From Xanthocytophaga agilis (GTDB taxonomy: Bacteria > Bacteroidota > Bacteroidia > Cytophagales > 172606-1), in NCBI RefSeq assembly GCF_030068605.1, contig NZ_JASJOU010000009.1, forward strand, positions 62,001 through 126,000: a stretch of DNA of 64,000 bases. The letters are read 5' to 3'. Below, one piece after another: positions 14,651-23,311 of the stretch. Position 1 is the first letter of the stretch. Each line of letters opens with the position of its first letter. A model generated the notes under the pieces. That model made no database searches, had not been told where the DNA came from, and saw nothing but the letters and a program-made list of their open reading frames with translations. A program made the position numbers and the translations under genes.

Positions 14651-16444
14651 TTATTTCTGAGCAGCAGCCCAGGCATCCATCTTCCGTTCCAGTACATCCA
14701 GTGGCAGACAACCATCCTTCAAAAACTCATCATGGAAGGCAGCCAGACTAAACTTGTTGCCAAGTTCTTTTTCGTATTTCGCGCGCAACTCACGAATTTT
14801 CAATGCACCAATCTTATAGGATAATGCCTGTCCGGGAACAGCCATGTAGCGTTCAATCTCGGCAACAGCACCTTGTTCAGCAATAGGTTCGTTGTCCATC
14901 ATGTACTTGATGGCTTGCTCACGTGTCCAGCCTTTGGTGTGAATAGCCACATCCACTACCAGACGAATAGCGCGGTGCATTTCATCACCCAACGCACCCA
15001 TGTACTGATACGGATCTGTGTATACTCCCAGTTCTTTCCCCAAAGATTCTGTATACAATGCCCAACCTTCCCCATAAGCACTGTTAAACATAAAACGCAT
15101 AAACTTAGGAAGGGCTGTATTCTCCTGTTGTAAAGACATCTGATAATGGTGTCCGGGAATGGCCTCATGCAGGAATAATGACTCCATACCTGAGGTTACA
15201 TTAAACTTCTTTGCATCCGGAATAGGTACATAGAAGATACCCGGACGGCTACCATCTGCTGAACCAGGCTGATATTCTGCACTGGCAGAAGCTTCACGAA
15301 ACGCTTCTGTACGACGGATCTCAAAAGGGGTTTTAGGAGTCTTGTTAAAGATTTTTGCTACATTAGGCTTTATTCTGTCATGAATGTTCTGAAAAGCCTT
15401 TAGTACATCCTCAGGTGTTTTATATGGATAGAACTTTGGATCGTCTTTCAAATGGTCAAAGAAAGCTTTCAGGTCTCCTTTGAAACCAACCTGAGTCTTT
15501 ACAGCTTCCATCTCTCCCTTAATTCGGGCAACTTCTTTTTCTCCCAACTCAAATATTTCTTCCGGTGTTTTATTAGTGGTAGTCCAAAAACGCACATAAT
15601 AGGCATACAACTCTTTGCCCTTAGGTAATACTCCTATACCAGATGTGGTACGGGCTTTGGGAAGATATTCGTTCTTTAGAAAATCACCCATCTTTTTATA
15701 CGCAGGTACAATCTGAGTAGTTATAGCTTTCTTAAAGGCTTCTGTCAAACGCGTTTTATCTGCGTCGCTGAAATCTTCCGGAAATTTATTGACAGGTCCA
15801 TAAAAAATGCTTTTGGTAGGATCAGCTACTACCAGATCATTCATCTGAGGAATCATTTTTACAACCAGTGACTTAGGTAACACCACACCGTCAGCAATTC
15901 CTTTTTTGAAGTTACCAATAGCAGTATCTGCCCACACAGTAAACGAGGCAGCCCGCTTTAACCAGTCATCATAATCTTTCACAGAATGAAAAGGATGTGA
16001 CCCATCTCCACTACCCAGCATACCCATTTGCAAAGGAAGTCCCCAGAATTGCTGGAAAGGAATTTCTTCTGTATGAAATGGAATGCCTTCCAGTTGTATT
16101 TTCAGATCACGTTCTAATACATCATAACCAATCTTATCCTGGTCACTTAGCGAATCACGGGAGATTGCTTGTAGCTGACTCAGATACTTTTCATAGAAGC
16201 TTTTGGTCTGTCCGATAAACTCCTGTGATATATCATTAGGAAGCTGATCATTGTAGCGATTATCGCCCTGAGAGGTAGCTTCCAATGGGAAAAACTTGAG
16301 CCGTTCTTCGTAATACTCGTCAAACAGCTTGGTTAACTTGGGATTTGTTTCTGTCATAGCAGTGGTTTGGCTGGTATCAGTCGATTTAGAGGTACAGGCT
16401 GCCAATGCAAGTGCAGCGAACCAAATCAGATAGCGTTTTTTCAT
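14651..16444 (-). CDS. DUF885 family putative zinc metallopeptidase, lipoprotein
   Basis: A 597-residue protein whose signal sequence ends in the lipobox LAAC, so Cys17 should be lipidated and the protein anchored facing the periplasm or surface. The DUF885 region carries the gluzincin-like HEAIPGHH at 426-433, which gives two zinc-binding His and the catalytic Glu; the downstream EGWALYTESLG (about 454-464) probably supplies the third ligand. The family is predicted to be metallopeptidases of the M3/M32 clan, with poorly known substrates. Length is normal for Bacteroidota members. It is the last gene of the leftward run that includes thrB, 115 bp from the gene before it, and ends at the hairpin in repeat copy B. 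Confidence 0.9.
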   Translation of the reverse strand: MKKRYLIWFAALALAACTSKSTDTSQTTAMTETNPKLTKLFDEYYEERLKFFPLEATSQGDNRYNDQLPNDISQEFIGQTKSFYEKYLSQLQAISRDSLSDQDKIGYDVLERDLKIQLEGIPFHTEEIPFQQFWGLPLQMGMLGSGDGSHPFHSVKDYDDWLKRAASFTVWADTAIGNFKKGIADGVVLPKSLVVKMIPQMNDLVVADPTKSIFYGPVNKFPEDFSDADKTRLTEAFKKAITTQIVPAYKKMGDFLKNEYLPKARTTSGIGVLPKGKELYAYYVRFWTTTNKTPEEIFELGEKEVARIKGEMEAVKTQVGFKGDLKAFFDHLKDDPKFYPYKTPEDVLKAFQNIHDRIKPNVAKIFNKTPKTPFEIRRTEAFREASASAEYQPGSADGSRPGIFYVPIPDAKKFNVTSGMESLFLHEAIPGHHYQMSLQQENTALPKFMRFMFNSAYGEGWALYTESLGKELGVYTDPYQYMGALGDEMHRAIRLVVDVAIHTKGWTREQAIKYMMDNEPIAEQGAVAEIERYMAVPGQALSYKIGALKIRELRAKYEKELGNKFSLAAFHDEFLKDGCLPLDVLERKMDAWAAAQK

Positions 16445-16559
16445 ACAGGCTAGATTGAGGTTGGATTGGTTTTTAGTTTGGATAAGGATCTTTGGTGCAA
16501 AACAGAAATACGAAGTAATTCTGCAAACTTTTATTGAGCCCCTTTATTCTGGAAATATA

Positions 16560-17627
16560 CTATTGAGAAGAAGTAATGTCAAAAGAAAAATCCTGAGCCT
16601 GCCCAGTTTTGCTATCAACGGCTCTCACTTGTATCTTATGGATGCCTTTTTCAGTCAGATAACCAGCAAAGTAACGAACAGTCTGATTGTTTTCAGACAA
16701 GGTTAGCCCCGTCTTATCTAGCAGCACATGATTGACAGCATTGTAAATAAGGAGGGTAACATTGCTGTTTTTTTTAAACGGCAGAGGTATGGAGACATAG
16801 GCATTACTGACGCTGCGTTGATCTATCTGCTGTTGCGATGAACCAATCAATACTGTATTTCCCTCTGTAGTCAGGCCGAGAATCTTATAGGCATAGGTAC
16901 CTGCTTTAGTTAATGTATCCTGTGTTTCGTAATGATCAACAAAACCACCTGCAGCATTTTTAGTTAGAGGTATCTTTTGGACAATCTGGGAGCGTACATC
17001 TGCCTGTCGGCGCCGGAGAATATGAAACTCATTTACCTGAGCAGCGATATCTTCATCTACGGTCCACGATAGATTGACGACTTTACCCTGGACCTCTCCC
17101 TTCGCAGTTCCCATTGCTTTGTGATTCATAGGAATTCCAATGGAATGATCACTTACCTGAATGTCAAACTTACAATAATCGTGAAGATACCCGTCCACAT
17201 TGAGCAGGTACGTATGATTAGGTTTTAATGAATCTAATTGAACATAGATATCATCCTGATTAGCCATAGAGGCACAAGCCAATATCTGATACGTTTTGGT
17301 TTCGCAAGGTGTACCATCTATTACTACAAGCTGCACCCCCCGGATATCTTCACATGCCTGCTTTGAAATGTTGACAAAAACAGGACCTTTGACCTGTGAA
17401 GTAGTGAAATAAAACCATTGATCATTATGATAGTCAATACATTTTCCTGTTAAGGCTTCATCTACACATTTCCACTGTACAGTACATTTATCTGTTCGGG
17501 AAGAATGCCACTGATTAAGCGTAAGTTCCAAACGATTTTCAATATTATCGTTTGGAACCTGGGCAAAACTATTAGTTAGTTGAAGAAATAACCACGCAAT
17601 ACAGATAAGATATTTTTCCAGAGGCAT
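16560..17627 (-). CDS. Secreted protein with a fibronectin type III-like domain, function unknown
   Basis: A 355-residue protein with a signal peptide (residues 1-22, ending NSFA-Q). The first half contains paired Cys and the sequence DQWFYFTTS, which resembles the start of pre-peptidase-type beta-sandwich domains. The middle (about 180-265) looks like a fibronectin III domain: VVNLSWTVDED, FHILRRR, YAYKILGLTTEG. It has no T9SS tail and no catalytic motif that I can see. It lies 75 bp after thrB on the same strand and 115 bp before the DUF885 gene. This position suggests cotranscription by proximity and gives no hint of a function in threonine synthesis. Confidence 0.75.
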   Translation of the reverse strand: MPLEKYLICIAWLFLQLTNSFAQVPNDNIENRLELTLNQWHSSRTDKCTVQWKCVDEALTGKCIDYHNDQWFYFTTSQVKGPVFVNISKQACEDIRGVQLVVIDGTPCETKTYQILACASMANQDDIYVQLDSLKPNHTYLLNVDGYLHDYCKFDIQVSDHSIGIPMNHKAMGTAKGEVQGKVVNLSWTVDEDIAAQVNEFHILRRRQADVRSQIVQKIPLTKNAAGGFVDHYETQDTLTKAGTYAYKILGLTTEGNTVLIGSSQQQIDQRSVSNAYVSIPLPFKKNSNVTLLIYNAVNHVLLDKTGLTLSENNQTVRYFAGYLTEKGIHKIQVRAVDSKTGQAQDFSFDITSSQ

Positions 17628-17702
17628 AGGTCTTACTAAAGGATTATTGCTAGTTCTAAAGAATATACAAAAGCTGAGTCAGACAAAAATCCAGTGCCTA
17701 AA

Positions 17703-18629
17703 TTATTGTACAATCCTCGGCCCTTGTGTATTAATAGGCGAAACATGGATTTCGCTTTCAATGCCTTGCTGGCTACACATCTGCTGCATGGCTTTTGCGA
17801 CAGTCTGTGCTGTAGCTTCTGATGTACTTAATGTAAAGATAGAGGGTCCTGAACCAGAGATGCTACATCCTAAAGCACCCGCCTGTAAAGCGGCTGTCTT
17901 AATAGATTCAAATCCTGGAATCAATAACGAACGAATAGGCTCTATAATCACATCCTGCAGTGACCGACCGATCAGTTCATAATCGCCTTTAAACAAACCA
18001 GCAATAAGCCCTGCAGTATTTCCCCATTGTACTACGGCATCTTTCAGTAAAATCTGTTTACGCAATACCCGACGAGAATCTTCTGTTTTTAATTCAATCT
18101 GAGGATGAATCACACTGGCATACAGATTTTCTGGTACAGGTATAGTCACCAGATCCAGTGGATTGTAGCTGCGAACCAATACAAATCCACCCATCAGGGC
18201 AGGTGCCACATTATCGGCATGAGCAGAGCCACTGGCTAGCTTCTCTCCCTGCATAGCAAATTGCACCAGATCTTTCCGTTCTAACGGACGTCCCAACAAT
18301 TCATTAGCTCCGAAAACAGCTGCTGCTGAACTGGCAGCACTACTTCCAATGCCACTACCTGGTTTTATTTTCTTGAGAAAGGTAATTTCAAATCCATGTT
18401 CACTACCCAGATGTTGCAGATATGCCTGTAATGCAACCCCTGCTGTATTTTTTTCAGGTGCCAACGGCATGCTGGCAAATTCAGTTTTGTTATGGATCGT
18501 AATACCTGGAGTGTCTGTTTTACGAATGGTAATTTCATCGCCAGGGGCATTAAGGGCAAAACCCAGAATATCAAATCCGGCAGCGACGTTGGCTACAGTT
18601 GCAGGGGCAAAAATATGTAAGCTATCCAA
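17703..18629 (-). CDS. thrB: Homoserine kinase
   Basis: A 308-residue GHMP kinase of normal length. The N-terminus (LHIFAPATVANVAAGFDILGFAL) is that of ThrB, the phosphate-binding loop is PGSGIGSSAASSAA (90-103), and the C-terminal GHMP motif GCSISGSGPSIFTL (about 259-272) is present. The enzyme phosphorylates homoserine with ATP, the step before threonine synthase. The frame has no ATG; the start at 18629 is a TTG, placed correctly for the family N-terminus. It follows thrA in the same direction, but two unrelated genes stand between, and thrC is not next to it. Regulation may come from the Thr/Ile leader upstream of dinB-thrA if the unit is one transcript. Confidence 0.95.
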   Translation of the reverse strand: MDSLHIFAPATVANVAAGFDILGFALNAPGDEITIRKTDTPGITIHNKTEFASMPLAPEKNTAGVALQAYLQHLGSEHGFEITFLKKIKPGSGIGSSAASSAAAVFGANELLGRPLERKDLVQFAMQGEKLASGSAHADNVAPALMGGFVLVRSYNPLDLVTIPVPENLYASVIHPQIELKTEDSRRVLRKQILLKDAVVQWGNTAGLIAGLFKGDYELIGRSLQDVIIEPIRSLLIPGFESIKTAALQAGALGCSISGSGPSIFTLSTSEATAQTVAKAMQQMCSQQGIESEIHVSPINTQGPRIVQ

Positions 18630-18685
18630 TGGTAAATGAGTAAGTAATAATACAAGAAATAAATAGTTTAATCACCTTAAGAATG

Positions 18686-19363
18686 TTACTTATTATATGA
18701 ATTAATTTCACGCGATGTAATATCAATAAGTTGAAATCTCTCAGGCTTTGAATGATGTATCCTTCCTACGATACCAATTCCGTGAACTACACTCTTTTCT
18801 AATGAATCCAATTCATAATATATTACTAGTTCACAGGTATCAACTTTTTGCATTTCAGCAGGTACACCTCTTCCTCTAAGTTTTGAATTAAGCGTATCTG
18901 GATAGTTTGTGATATATGGTAAATAAAAATAGACATTCTTTTTAGGTAAAAGCCTATAATCAACAGGAGTCCATGGTGTATTAAATATGCATATTTGGAA
19001 GTGATCATATCCTATATATGTGATAGAATCACCAGGCTGTTTTCCCAAGTATCTTCCTTTCATATATGCAGATGTAACTACAAAACAAGAATCAGTAGCT
19101 GTCAATTGTACAGGGACTGTTGATTCATTACTTATTGAAAGAATGCAATATCTGTTAAAGTTATTTTTCAAATAATACTTAAGACTGGTATCTGTGATTA
19201 GTTTGCATAGATCCACAATAGAATTTTGTGAACTATCTATTACCTGAAACTTAATATTATTAAAATATACGTATTCCTCTTTTACTGTCAAAAGCTTACG
19301 ATCATCGATGGTTTTACAGGCCATACATAAGCTTAAAGCAACAAGCATCCATCTTTGATACAT
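18686..19363 (-). CDS. Hypothetical lipoprotein-like protein
   Basis: A 225-residue protein starting MYQRWMLVALSLCMACKTID. The hydrophobic run ending in MAC-K is a plausible lipobox with Cys16 as the lipidation site. The rest is beta-rich and polar with scattered aromatic residues; no domain I recognise. It lies between the DUF559 gene (21 bp upstream) and thrB (56 bp downstream) on the same strand, so it is probably translated from the same message. Base composition is noticeably more AT-rich than thrA and thrB, consistent with an accessory gene inserted into an older operon. Confidence 0.7.
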   Translation of the reverse strand: MYQRWMLVALSLCMACKTIDDRKLLTVKEEYVYFNNIKFQVIDSSQNSIVDLCKLITDTSLKYYLKNNFNRYCILSISNESTVPVQLTATDSCFVVTSAYMKGRYLGKQPGDSITYIGYDHFQICIFNTPWTPVDYRLLPKKNVYFYLPYITNYPDTLNSKLRGRGVPAEMQKVDTCELVIYYELDSLEKSVVHGIGIVGRIHHSKPERFQLIDITSREINSYNK

Positions 19364-19384
19364 AAATTCTACAACGAGATTGTA

Positions 19385-19747
19385 TCAAGTTAAAGACGAC
19401 TTAATCAGCTTAACTGCTTTCTCAACATCTTTCACAATATCTTCTTCTCTAAGCTGAATTACCCGAATATTATAATCTTTCAGAGCTTCCTGCTTCTGTA
19501 CTGAGGAGAAATAAGCATCTGGATGTGTGTGTGCATCGGATTCAATTTCAATTGCCAGCCTTTTCTCTTTACAAAAGAAGGTAAAGACAAAATCGCCAAT
19601 AGGATGCTGCCAGGAAAAGTCAACACCCAACTGCTTATCTTTGATACGATTCCAAAGCACAATCTCAGCATTTGAACTGAAATCACGCAGGTATTGAGTC
19701 AATTCCTGTAAAGCCGGATTAAATGGAAGTTTGTTACTTTCATCCAT
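19385..19747 (-). CDS. DUF559 domain endonuclease-like protein
   Basis: A 120-residue protein matching the DUF559 (very-short-patch-repair-like) fold: SSNAEIVLWNRIKDKQLGVDFSWQHPIGDFVFTFFCKEKRLAIEIESDAH. The pattern L-W-x-x-I-K-x-x-Q-L-G, then P-I-G-D-F-V-x-F-F-C, then I-E-I-x-x-x-x-H is the family hallmark, with Asp and Glu as likely nuclease metal ligands. Family members are small soluble proteins of unproven role in DNA repair or mobile elements. It is located between thrA and thrB, 140 bp after thrA, which is not an expected neighbour for amino-acid genes. It overlaps nothing and begins with ATG. Confidence 0.85.
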   Translation of the reverse strand: MDESNKLPFNPALQELTQYLRDFSSNAEIVLWNRIKDKQLGVDFSWQHPIGDFVFTFFCKEKRLAIEIESDAHTHPDAYFSSVQKQEALKDYNIRVIQLREEDIVKDVEKAVKLIKSSLT

Positions 19748-19887
19748 ATAGATTAGGTATTTATAGCGTCCTGGTATCTAACTAATCTCTGGAAGCATGA
19801 AAATCAAACTTCCAGAGAACTATCTATTGCCAAAGATACTATTTACTCTTATTCGGGCTTTACTAAGTCTACAAAACTTATAGATTA

Positions 19888-22335
19888 TTAGAAATTTGCA
19901 ATACGAATAATGTCAGCGAAGATCCCGGCAGCAGTTACTTCGGCTCCGGCACCTGCACCCTTCACAATCAAAGGTCGCACTTTGTACCGTTCTGTCCAGA
20001 ACAATACCAGATTGTCATTACCTTCTACCTGATAGAACGGACTATCTGGCCCTACTACACGTAATCCTGTACTCAGATTTCCATTTTCATAGACAGCGAC
20101 ATATCGTTGACGGTTTCCTGCTTTCTCTACATCCGAACGAATCGTTTCAAAATAGTCATCATACTTAGGCAAAACGGTAAAGAAATCTTCTATAGAAGTA
20201 GCTTTCTGACATTCTTCCGGAAGGAAGTTTTCACTCACTACATCTTTTGCTTCTTTCTTCGCTCCTGCCTCACGACTCAGAATTAATATTTTACGGGCAA
20301 CATCCAGTCCATTCATATCAATCCGTGGATCTGGCTCAGAATAGCCCAGTTCTTTTGCTTTCTTTACGACAGAGCTAAATGAAACGCCTGCTTTATGCTC
20401 ATTAAACAGAAAGTTCAATGTACCTGATAGAATGGCCTCAATTTTCAAGATTTTGTCACCACTCTGAGTCAGGTCATTTAAGGTTTTTATTACGGGTAAG
20501 CCTGCCCCTACGTTGGTTTCAAACAAAAACTTAGCTCCACGCTGAGTAGCAGTTTGTTTCAGACGTTTGTATAAATCATATCTTCCGGAACAAGCTACCT
20601 TGTTGGGAGTTACAATAGAGATACCTCGCTGCAATGATTCTTCGTAAAGATCTACCACATCTTCACTGGCGGTACAATCTACCAGAATGGAGTTACGCAG
20701 ATTCATTTCATGCATTTTGCCTGCAAATCCGCCCAGAGACATAGCCTCTCCATTGTTATCCAACACATTTTTCCAGTCAGGTAGGTGGATACCATTTTCA
20801 TCAAACCACATTTTCCGGCTGTTGGCAATACCTGTTACGCGCAGTTCCAGATTGTATTCCTGTAGGAAGTACTCCTGTTGCTCACGCATCTGACGTAGTA
20901 ACGTCCCTCCTACTGTACCAACTCCAACCAGGAAAATATTAAGCACTCGTGTGTCTGACAAAAAGAAGGCCTCATGTACAATATTCAGTGCTTTGCGGGA
21001 ATCTGCATTTTGTGTTACAAACGAAATATTATTCTCAGAACTACCTTGGGCAATGGCACGAACGTTTACCCCATTCCGGCCTAGTGATGAAAACAGCTTT
21101 CCTGATACGTTAGGGGTATTGCGCATGTTTTCACCTACAATAGCCAGAATACTTAGATCCTGCTCAACAACTACAGGTTCCAATGCATTGCTTTTTAGTT
21201 CCTGTACAAATTCGCTTTCAATTAAGGTCTTGGCTTTAGCAGCATCACTGGCATTGATAGCTACAGTGATTGAATGCTCTGATGATGCCTGTGTAATCAG
21301 AATTACGTTGATACGTCCGGAAGCCAGAGCACTAAACAAACGTTTGGCAAATCCAGATACACCCACCATACCACTACCATTCAGGGAGATCAAGGCAACG
21401 GTATCAATTGAGGATATACCTTTGATCGGTGAACCGTTGTCTACACTCTCTCGTGCTACAAGTGTTCCCTCAGCAGCAGGATTAAATGTATTTTTGATCT
21501 TTAACGGAATATTTTTGGCAAGGACAGGTTGTACTGAAGGTGGATACAATACTTTAGCCCCAAAATGAGACAGTTCCAGTGCTTCAATGTATGACAACTG
21601 TTTCAATACCATGGTTCTGCGCACCTTCCGTGGGTCAGCTGTCATCATTCCGTCTACATCTGTCCATATTTCCAGCATTTTAGCTTGTAAAGCTGCTGCA
21701 ATAATAGATCCGGTATAATCAGAGCCACCCCGACCCAATGTAGTAGTTTCATTATTGACAGTAGCACCAATAAAACCACCCATCACAATCAGTTTATCTG
21801 TACGGGAGAAATACTTGCGGATGCGTTTGTCTGTTTCTTCAAAATCAACAACCGCATTGCCAAAGTTATCATCTGTAACAATCAACTCACGGCCATCTGC
21901 CAATAATGCGTCTAACCCGATCGTTTTAAAGTATTCAGTAATAATAGCCGATGACATACGTTCACCAAAACTCATGACAAAGTCACGGCTTTTGGGAGAA
22001 ATTTCTTTTAGAAGAAATAATCCCTGTAATACATCTTCCAGTTCATTCAATGTCATTTTGATGGTTGCCACAGTACGTGTCTGGTGCTGAGGGGGCAGCA
22101 ATTCCTGAATACACTGTAAGTGCTTCTTCTCAATCTCCTTTAGTGTCTGCTGATATGTATCATTTCCCTGAGAAGCCAGTGTACTGACATTGATCAGTTG
22201 ATCTGTAATGCCAGACATAGCCGAAACCACTACTGCCACCTGACCTTCTGCACGCGCATTTTTAACAATCTCGCCGACCTGCTTCATCATTTCAGCCGAC
22301 TTTACTGAGGTACCACCAAATTTGAGAACTTTCAT
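19888..22335 (-). CDS. thrA: Bifunctional aspartate kinase / homoserine dehydrogenase I
   Basis: An 815-residue fusion protein. The N-terminal aspartokinase begins KVLKFGGTSVKS and has the SFGERMS and GGSDYTGS motifs; two ACT regulatory domains lie at about 310-460 (GVSGFAKRLFSAL, NVSGKLFSSLGRNGVNV). The homoserine dehydrogenase follows from about 465 with the nucleotide-binding VGVGTVGGTL and catalytic region ILSGTLNFLFNEH. It makes aspartyl phosphate and reduces aspartate semialdehyde to homoserine, in the threonine/methionine branch. The ACT domains imply feedback inhibition, by threonine in known ThrA. The ATG at 22335 gives MKVLKFGG, matching ThrA; an upstream in-frame TTG (22344) is less likely. 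It lies 110 bp downstream of dinB on the same strand. Confidence 0.96.
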   Translation of the reverse strand: MKVLKFGGTSVKSAEMMKQVGEIVKNARAEGQVAVVVSAMSGITDQLINVSTLASQGNDTYQQTLKEIEKKHLQCIQELLPPQHQTRTVATIKMTLNELEDVLQGLFLLKEISPKSRDFVMSFGERMSSAIITEYFKTIGLDALLADGRELIVTDDNFGNAVVDFEETDKRIRKYFSRTDKLIVMGGFIGATVNNETTTLGRGGSDYTGSIIAAALQAKMLEIWTDVDGMMTADPRKVRRTMVLKQLSYIEALELSHFGAKVLYPPSVQPVLAKNIPLKIKNTFNPAAEGTLVARESVDNGSPIKGISSIDTVALISLNGSGMVGVSGFAKRLFSALASGRINVILITQASSEHSITVAINASDAAKAKTLIESEFVQELKSNALEPVVVEQDLSILAIVGENMRNTPNVSGKLFSSLGRNGVNVRAIAQGSSENNISFVTQNADSRKALNIVHEAFFLSDTRVLNIFLVGVGTVGGTLLRQMREQQEYFLQEYNLELRVTGIANSRKMWFDENGIHLPDWKNVLDNNGEAMSLGGFAGKMHEMNLRNSILVDCTASEDVVDLYEESLQRGISIVTPNKVACSGRYDLYKRLKQTATQRGAKFLFETNVGAGLPVIKTLNDLTQSGDKILKIEAILSGTLNFLFNEHKAGVSFSSVVKKAKELGYSEPDPRIDMNGLDVARKILILSREAGAKKEAKDVVSENFLPEECQKATSIEDFFTVLPKYDDYFETIRSDVEKAGNRQRYVAVYENGNLSTGLRVVGPDSPFYQVEGNDNLVLFWTERYKVRPLIVKGAGAGAEVTAAGIFADIIRIANF

Positions 22336-22445
22336 AAAATTCAATGAGTGAGTGAAATAATTTATGGATGGTTTAGCTATTGTAGTTACACTTCATCCAT
22401 ATACCACGTTAATTTCTGTTAACTATTTTAATTTTTAGTCTGTGA

Positions 22446-22928
22446 TCAAGCGTTGTATACATTTATAAAGCCACTCTTCCAATCTCCTTCAGGTAAAATC
22501 TGCTTTAAATGATGTTTCAGATGTTCCACATAGTCTTTCATAATAAACTCCAGTGTGAATGGCCCGGTGCCTTCAATCGAAATAGTATGAGATAAAACAC
22601 CTGGATCTACAAATGCAATAATATGAGCAATGTGGTGATTGTATTCTTTCCAGAATGTCACCAAACTATTCCATTCCGCCTTATTATACTGTTGGGCACT
22701 TACCCAGAAATTTTGTTTATAACCTACAAAATCCAGATGCTCTTGTGCCATTGTCCGGACAAACTTTTGCTGGTTATTGCAAGCTGAATCGATCAAATGA
22801 CCCAGAATTTCTTTCTTCGACCATTTTTCAGATGATGGCTTATACGAAGCCTGTTCCGCTGAAACAGCCAGAAGTAAAGGTATTGCCTGTTGCACAATAG
22901 TCAACAGATCATCTGCAACATTTTGCAT
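22446..22928 (-). CDS. DinB family protein
   Basis: A 160-residue four-helix-bundle protein of the DinB/YfiT type. Putative metal-binding His residues are His44 in KKEILGHLIDSACNNQQKF and the His136/His140 pair in DYVEHLKHHLKQI, the usual HxxxH at the end of helix four. Members are thiol- or metal-dependent transferases or of unknown function; the activity here cannot be told. It lies between the Thr/Ile leader peptide and thrA, all on the same strand, so it probably shares their transcript. That position is odd because dinB-like genes have no known place in threonine synthesis. Confidence 0.88.
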   Translation of the reverse strand: MQNVADDLLTIVQQAIPLLLAVSAEQASYKPSSEKWSKKEILGHLIDSACNNQQKFVRTMAQEHLDFVGYKQNFWVSAQQYNKAEWNSLVTFWKEYNHHIAHIIAFVDPGVLSHTISIEGTGPFTLEFIMKDYVEHLKHHLKQILPEGDWKSGFINVYNA

Positions 22929-23051
22929 ATTAGTGAGTTAATAAGATGGAAAGAATACAGATCAGATATATACTATGTAGACAATCCGATTCAATCAGTA
23001 AATCTTTGCTTAGATTAAGCAGATAAAGGAAGGGGCAATATGTAGTATAGT

Positions 23052-23067
23052 TCCGCCTAGGGGCGGA
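23052..23067 (-). promoter_or_regulatory. Hairpin overlapping the leader-peptide stop (attenuator candidate)
   Basis: TCCGCC and GGCGGA pair around a 4-nt loop; the stem covers the last codons and the stop of the Thr/Ile leader peptide. A second complementary pair, 23064-23071 with 22981-22988 (8 bp), competes for the same bases, so two alternative folds are possible. No U-run follows directly, so which fold stops transcription is not clear. Confidence 0.5.
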
Positions 23068-23155
23068 TTGTAGTAATAATAGTAGTGATAGCAATGGTTA
23101 TTGCTATTGAAAAAATGCCAGTAAATGAAGATATGTTGCCAGAACAATTTTTCAT
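23057..23155 (-). CDS. thrL: Thr/Ile-rich leader peptide (thr-type attenuator)
   Basis: A 32-codon frame, ATG at 23155 and TAG at 23059-23057, translating to MKNCSGNISSFTGIFS followed by IAITIAITTIITTI and RP. Nine Ile and six Thr in 32 residues, concentrated just before the stop, is the composition of thr operon leaders in enteric bacteria, in which ribosome stalling on Thr and Ile codons controls attenuation. An in-frame TAA twelve bases upstream fixes the start. A good promoter ends only 4 nt before the ATG, so the message may be leaderless. The downstream genes are dinB then thrA. The assignment rests on composition and context, not on homology to the E. coli peptide. Confidence 0.75.
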   Translation of the reverse strand: MKNCSGNISSFTGIFSIAITIAITTIITTIRP

Positions 23156-23159
23156 GGCG

Positions 23160-23191
23160 CAAGATTACAAAACCTGATTCTAAAAATCAAA
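23160..23191 (-). promoter_or_regulatory. Promoter of the leader-dinB-thrA unit
   Basis: On the minus strand TTTG (23191-23188), a 20-nt spacer and TAATCTTG (23167-23160; one mismatch to TAnnTTTG). The expected start of transcription falls at or next to the leader ATG. The remaining 23192-23311 must also hold the fdhD promoter in the other direction; I see no clear match for it. Confidence 0.6.
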
Positions 23192-23311
23192 CAATTGTTA
23201 AGAGAAAATTTGGCCTATCTTTCCACATCACAAAATATTATAAGACAATCATTCAAACATTTTACCAAAAAAGTAGCTTTACAGTATAACAAGCAACCAA
23301 CTGAGTAAGAC

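Noticed and set aside
22336-22344. TTG start for thrA
   Set aside because: The ATG at 22335 gives the exact ThrA N-terminus MKVLKFGG; the extra three residues have no support.
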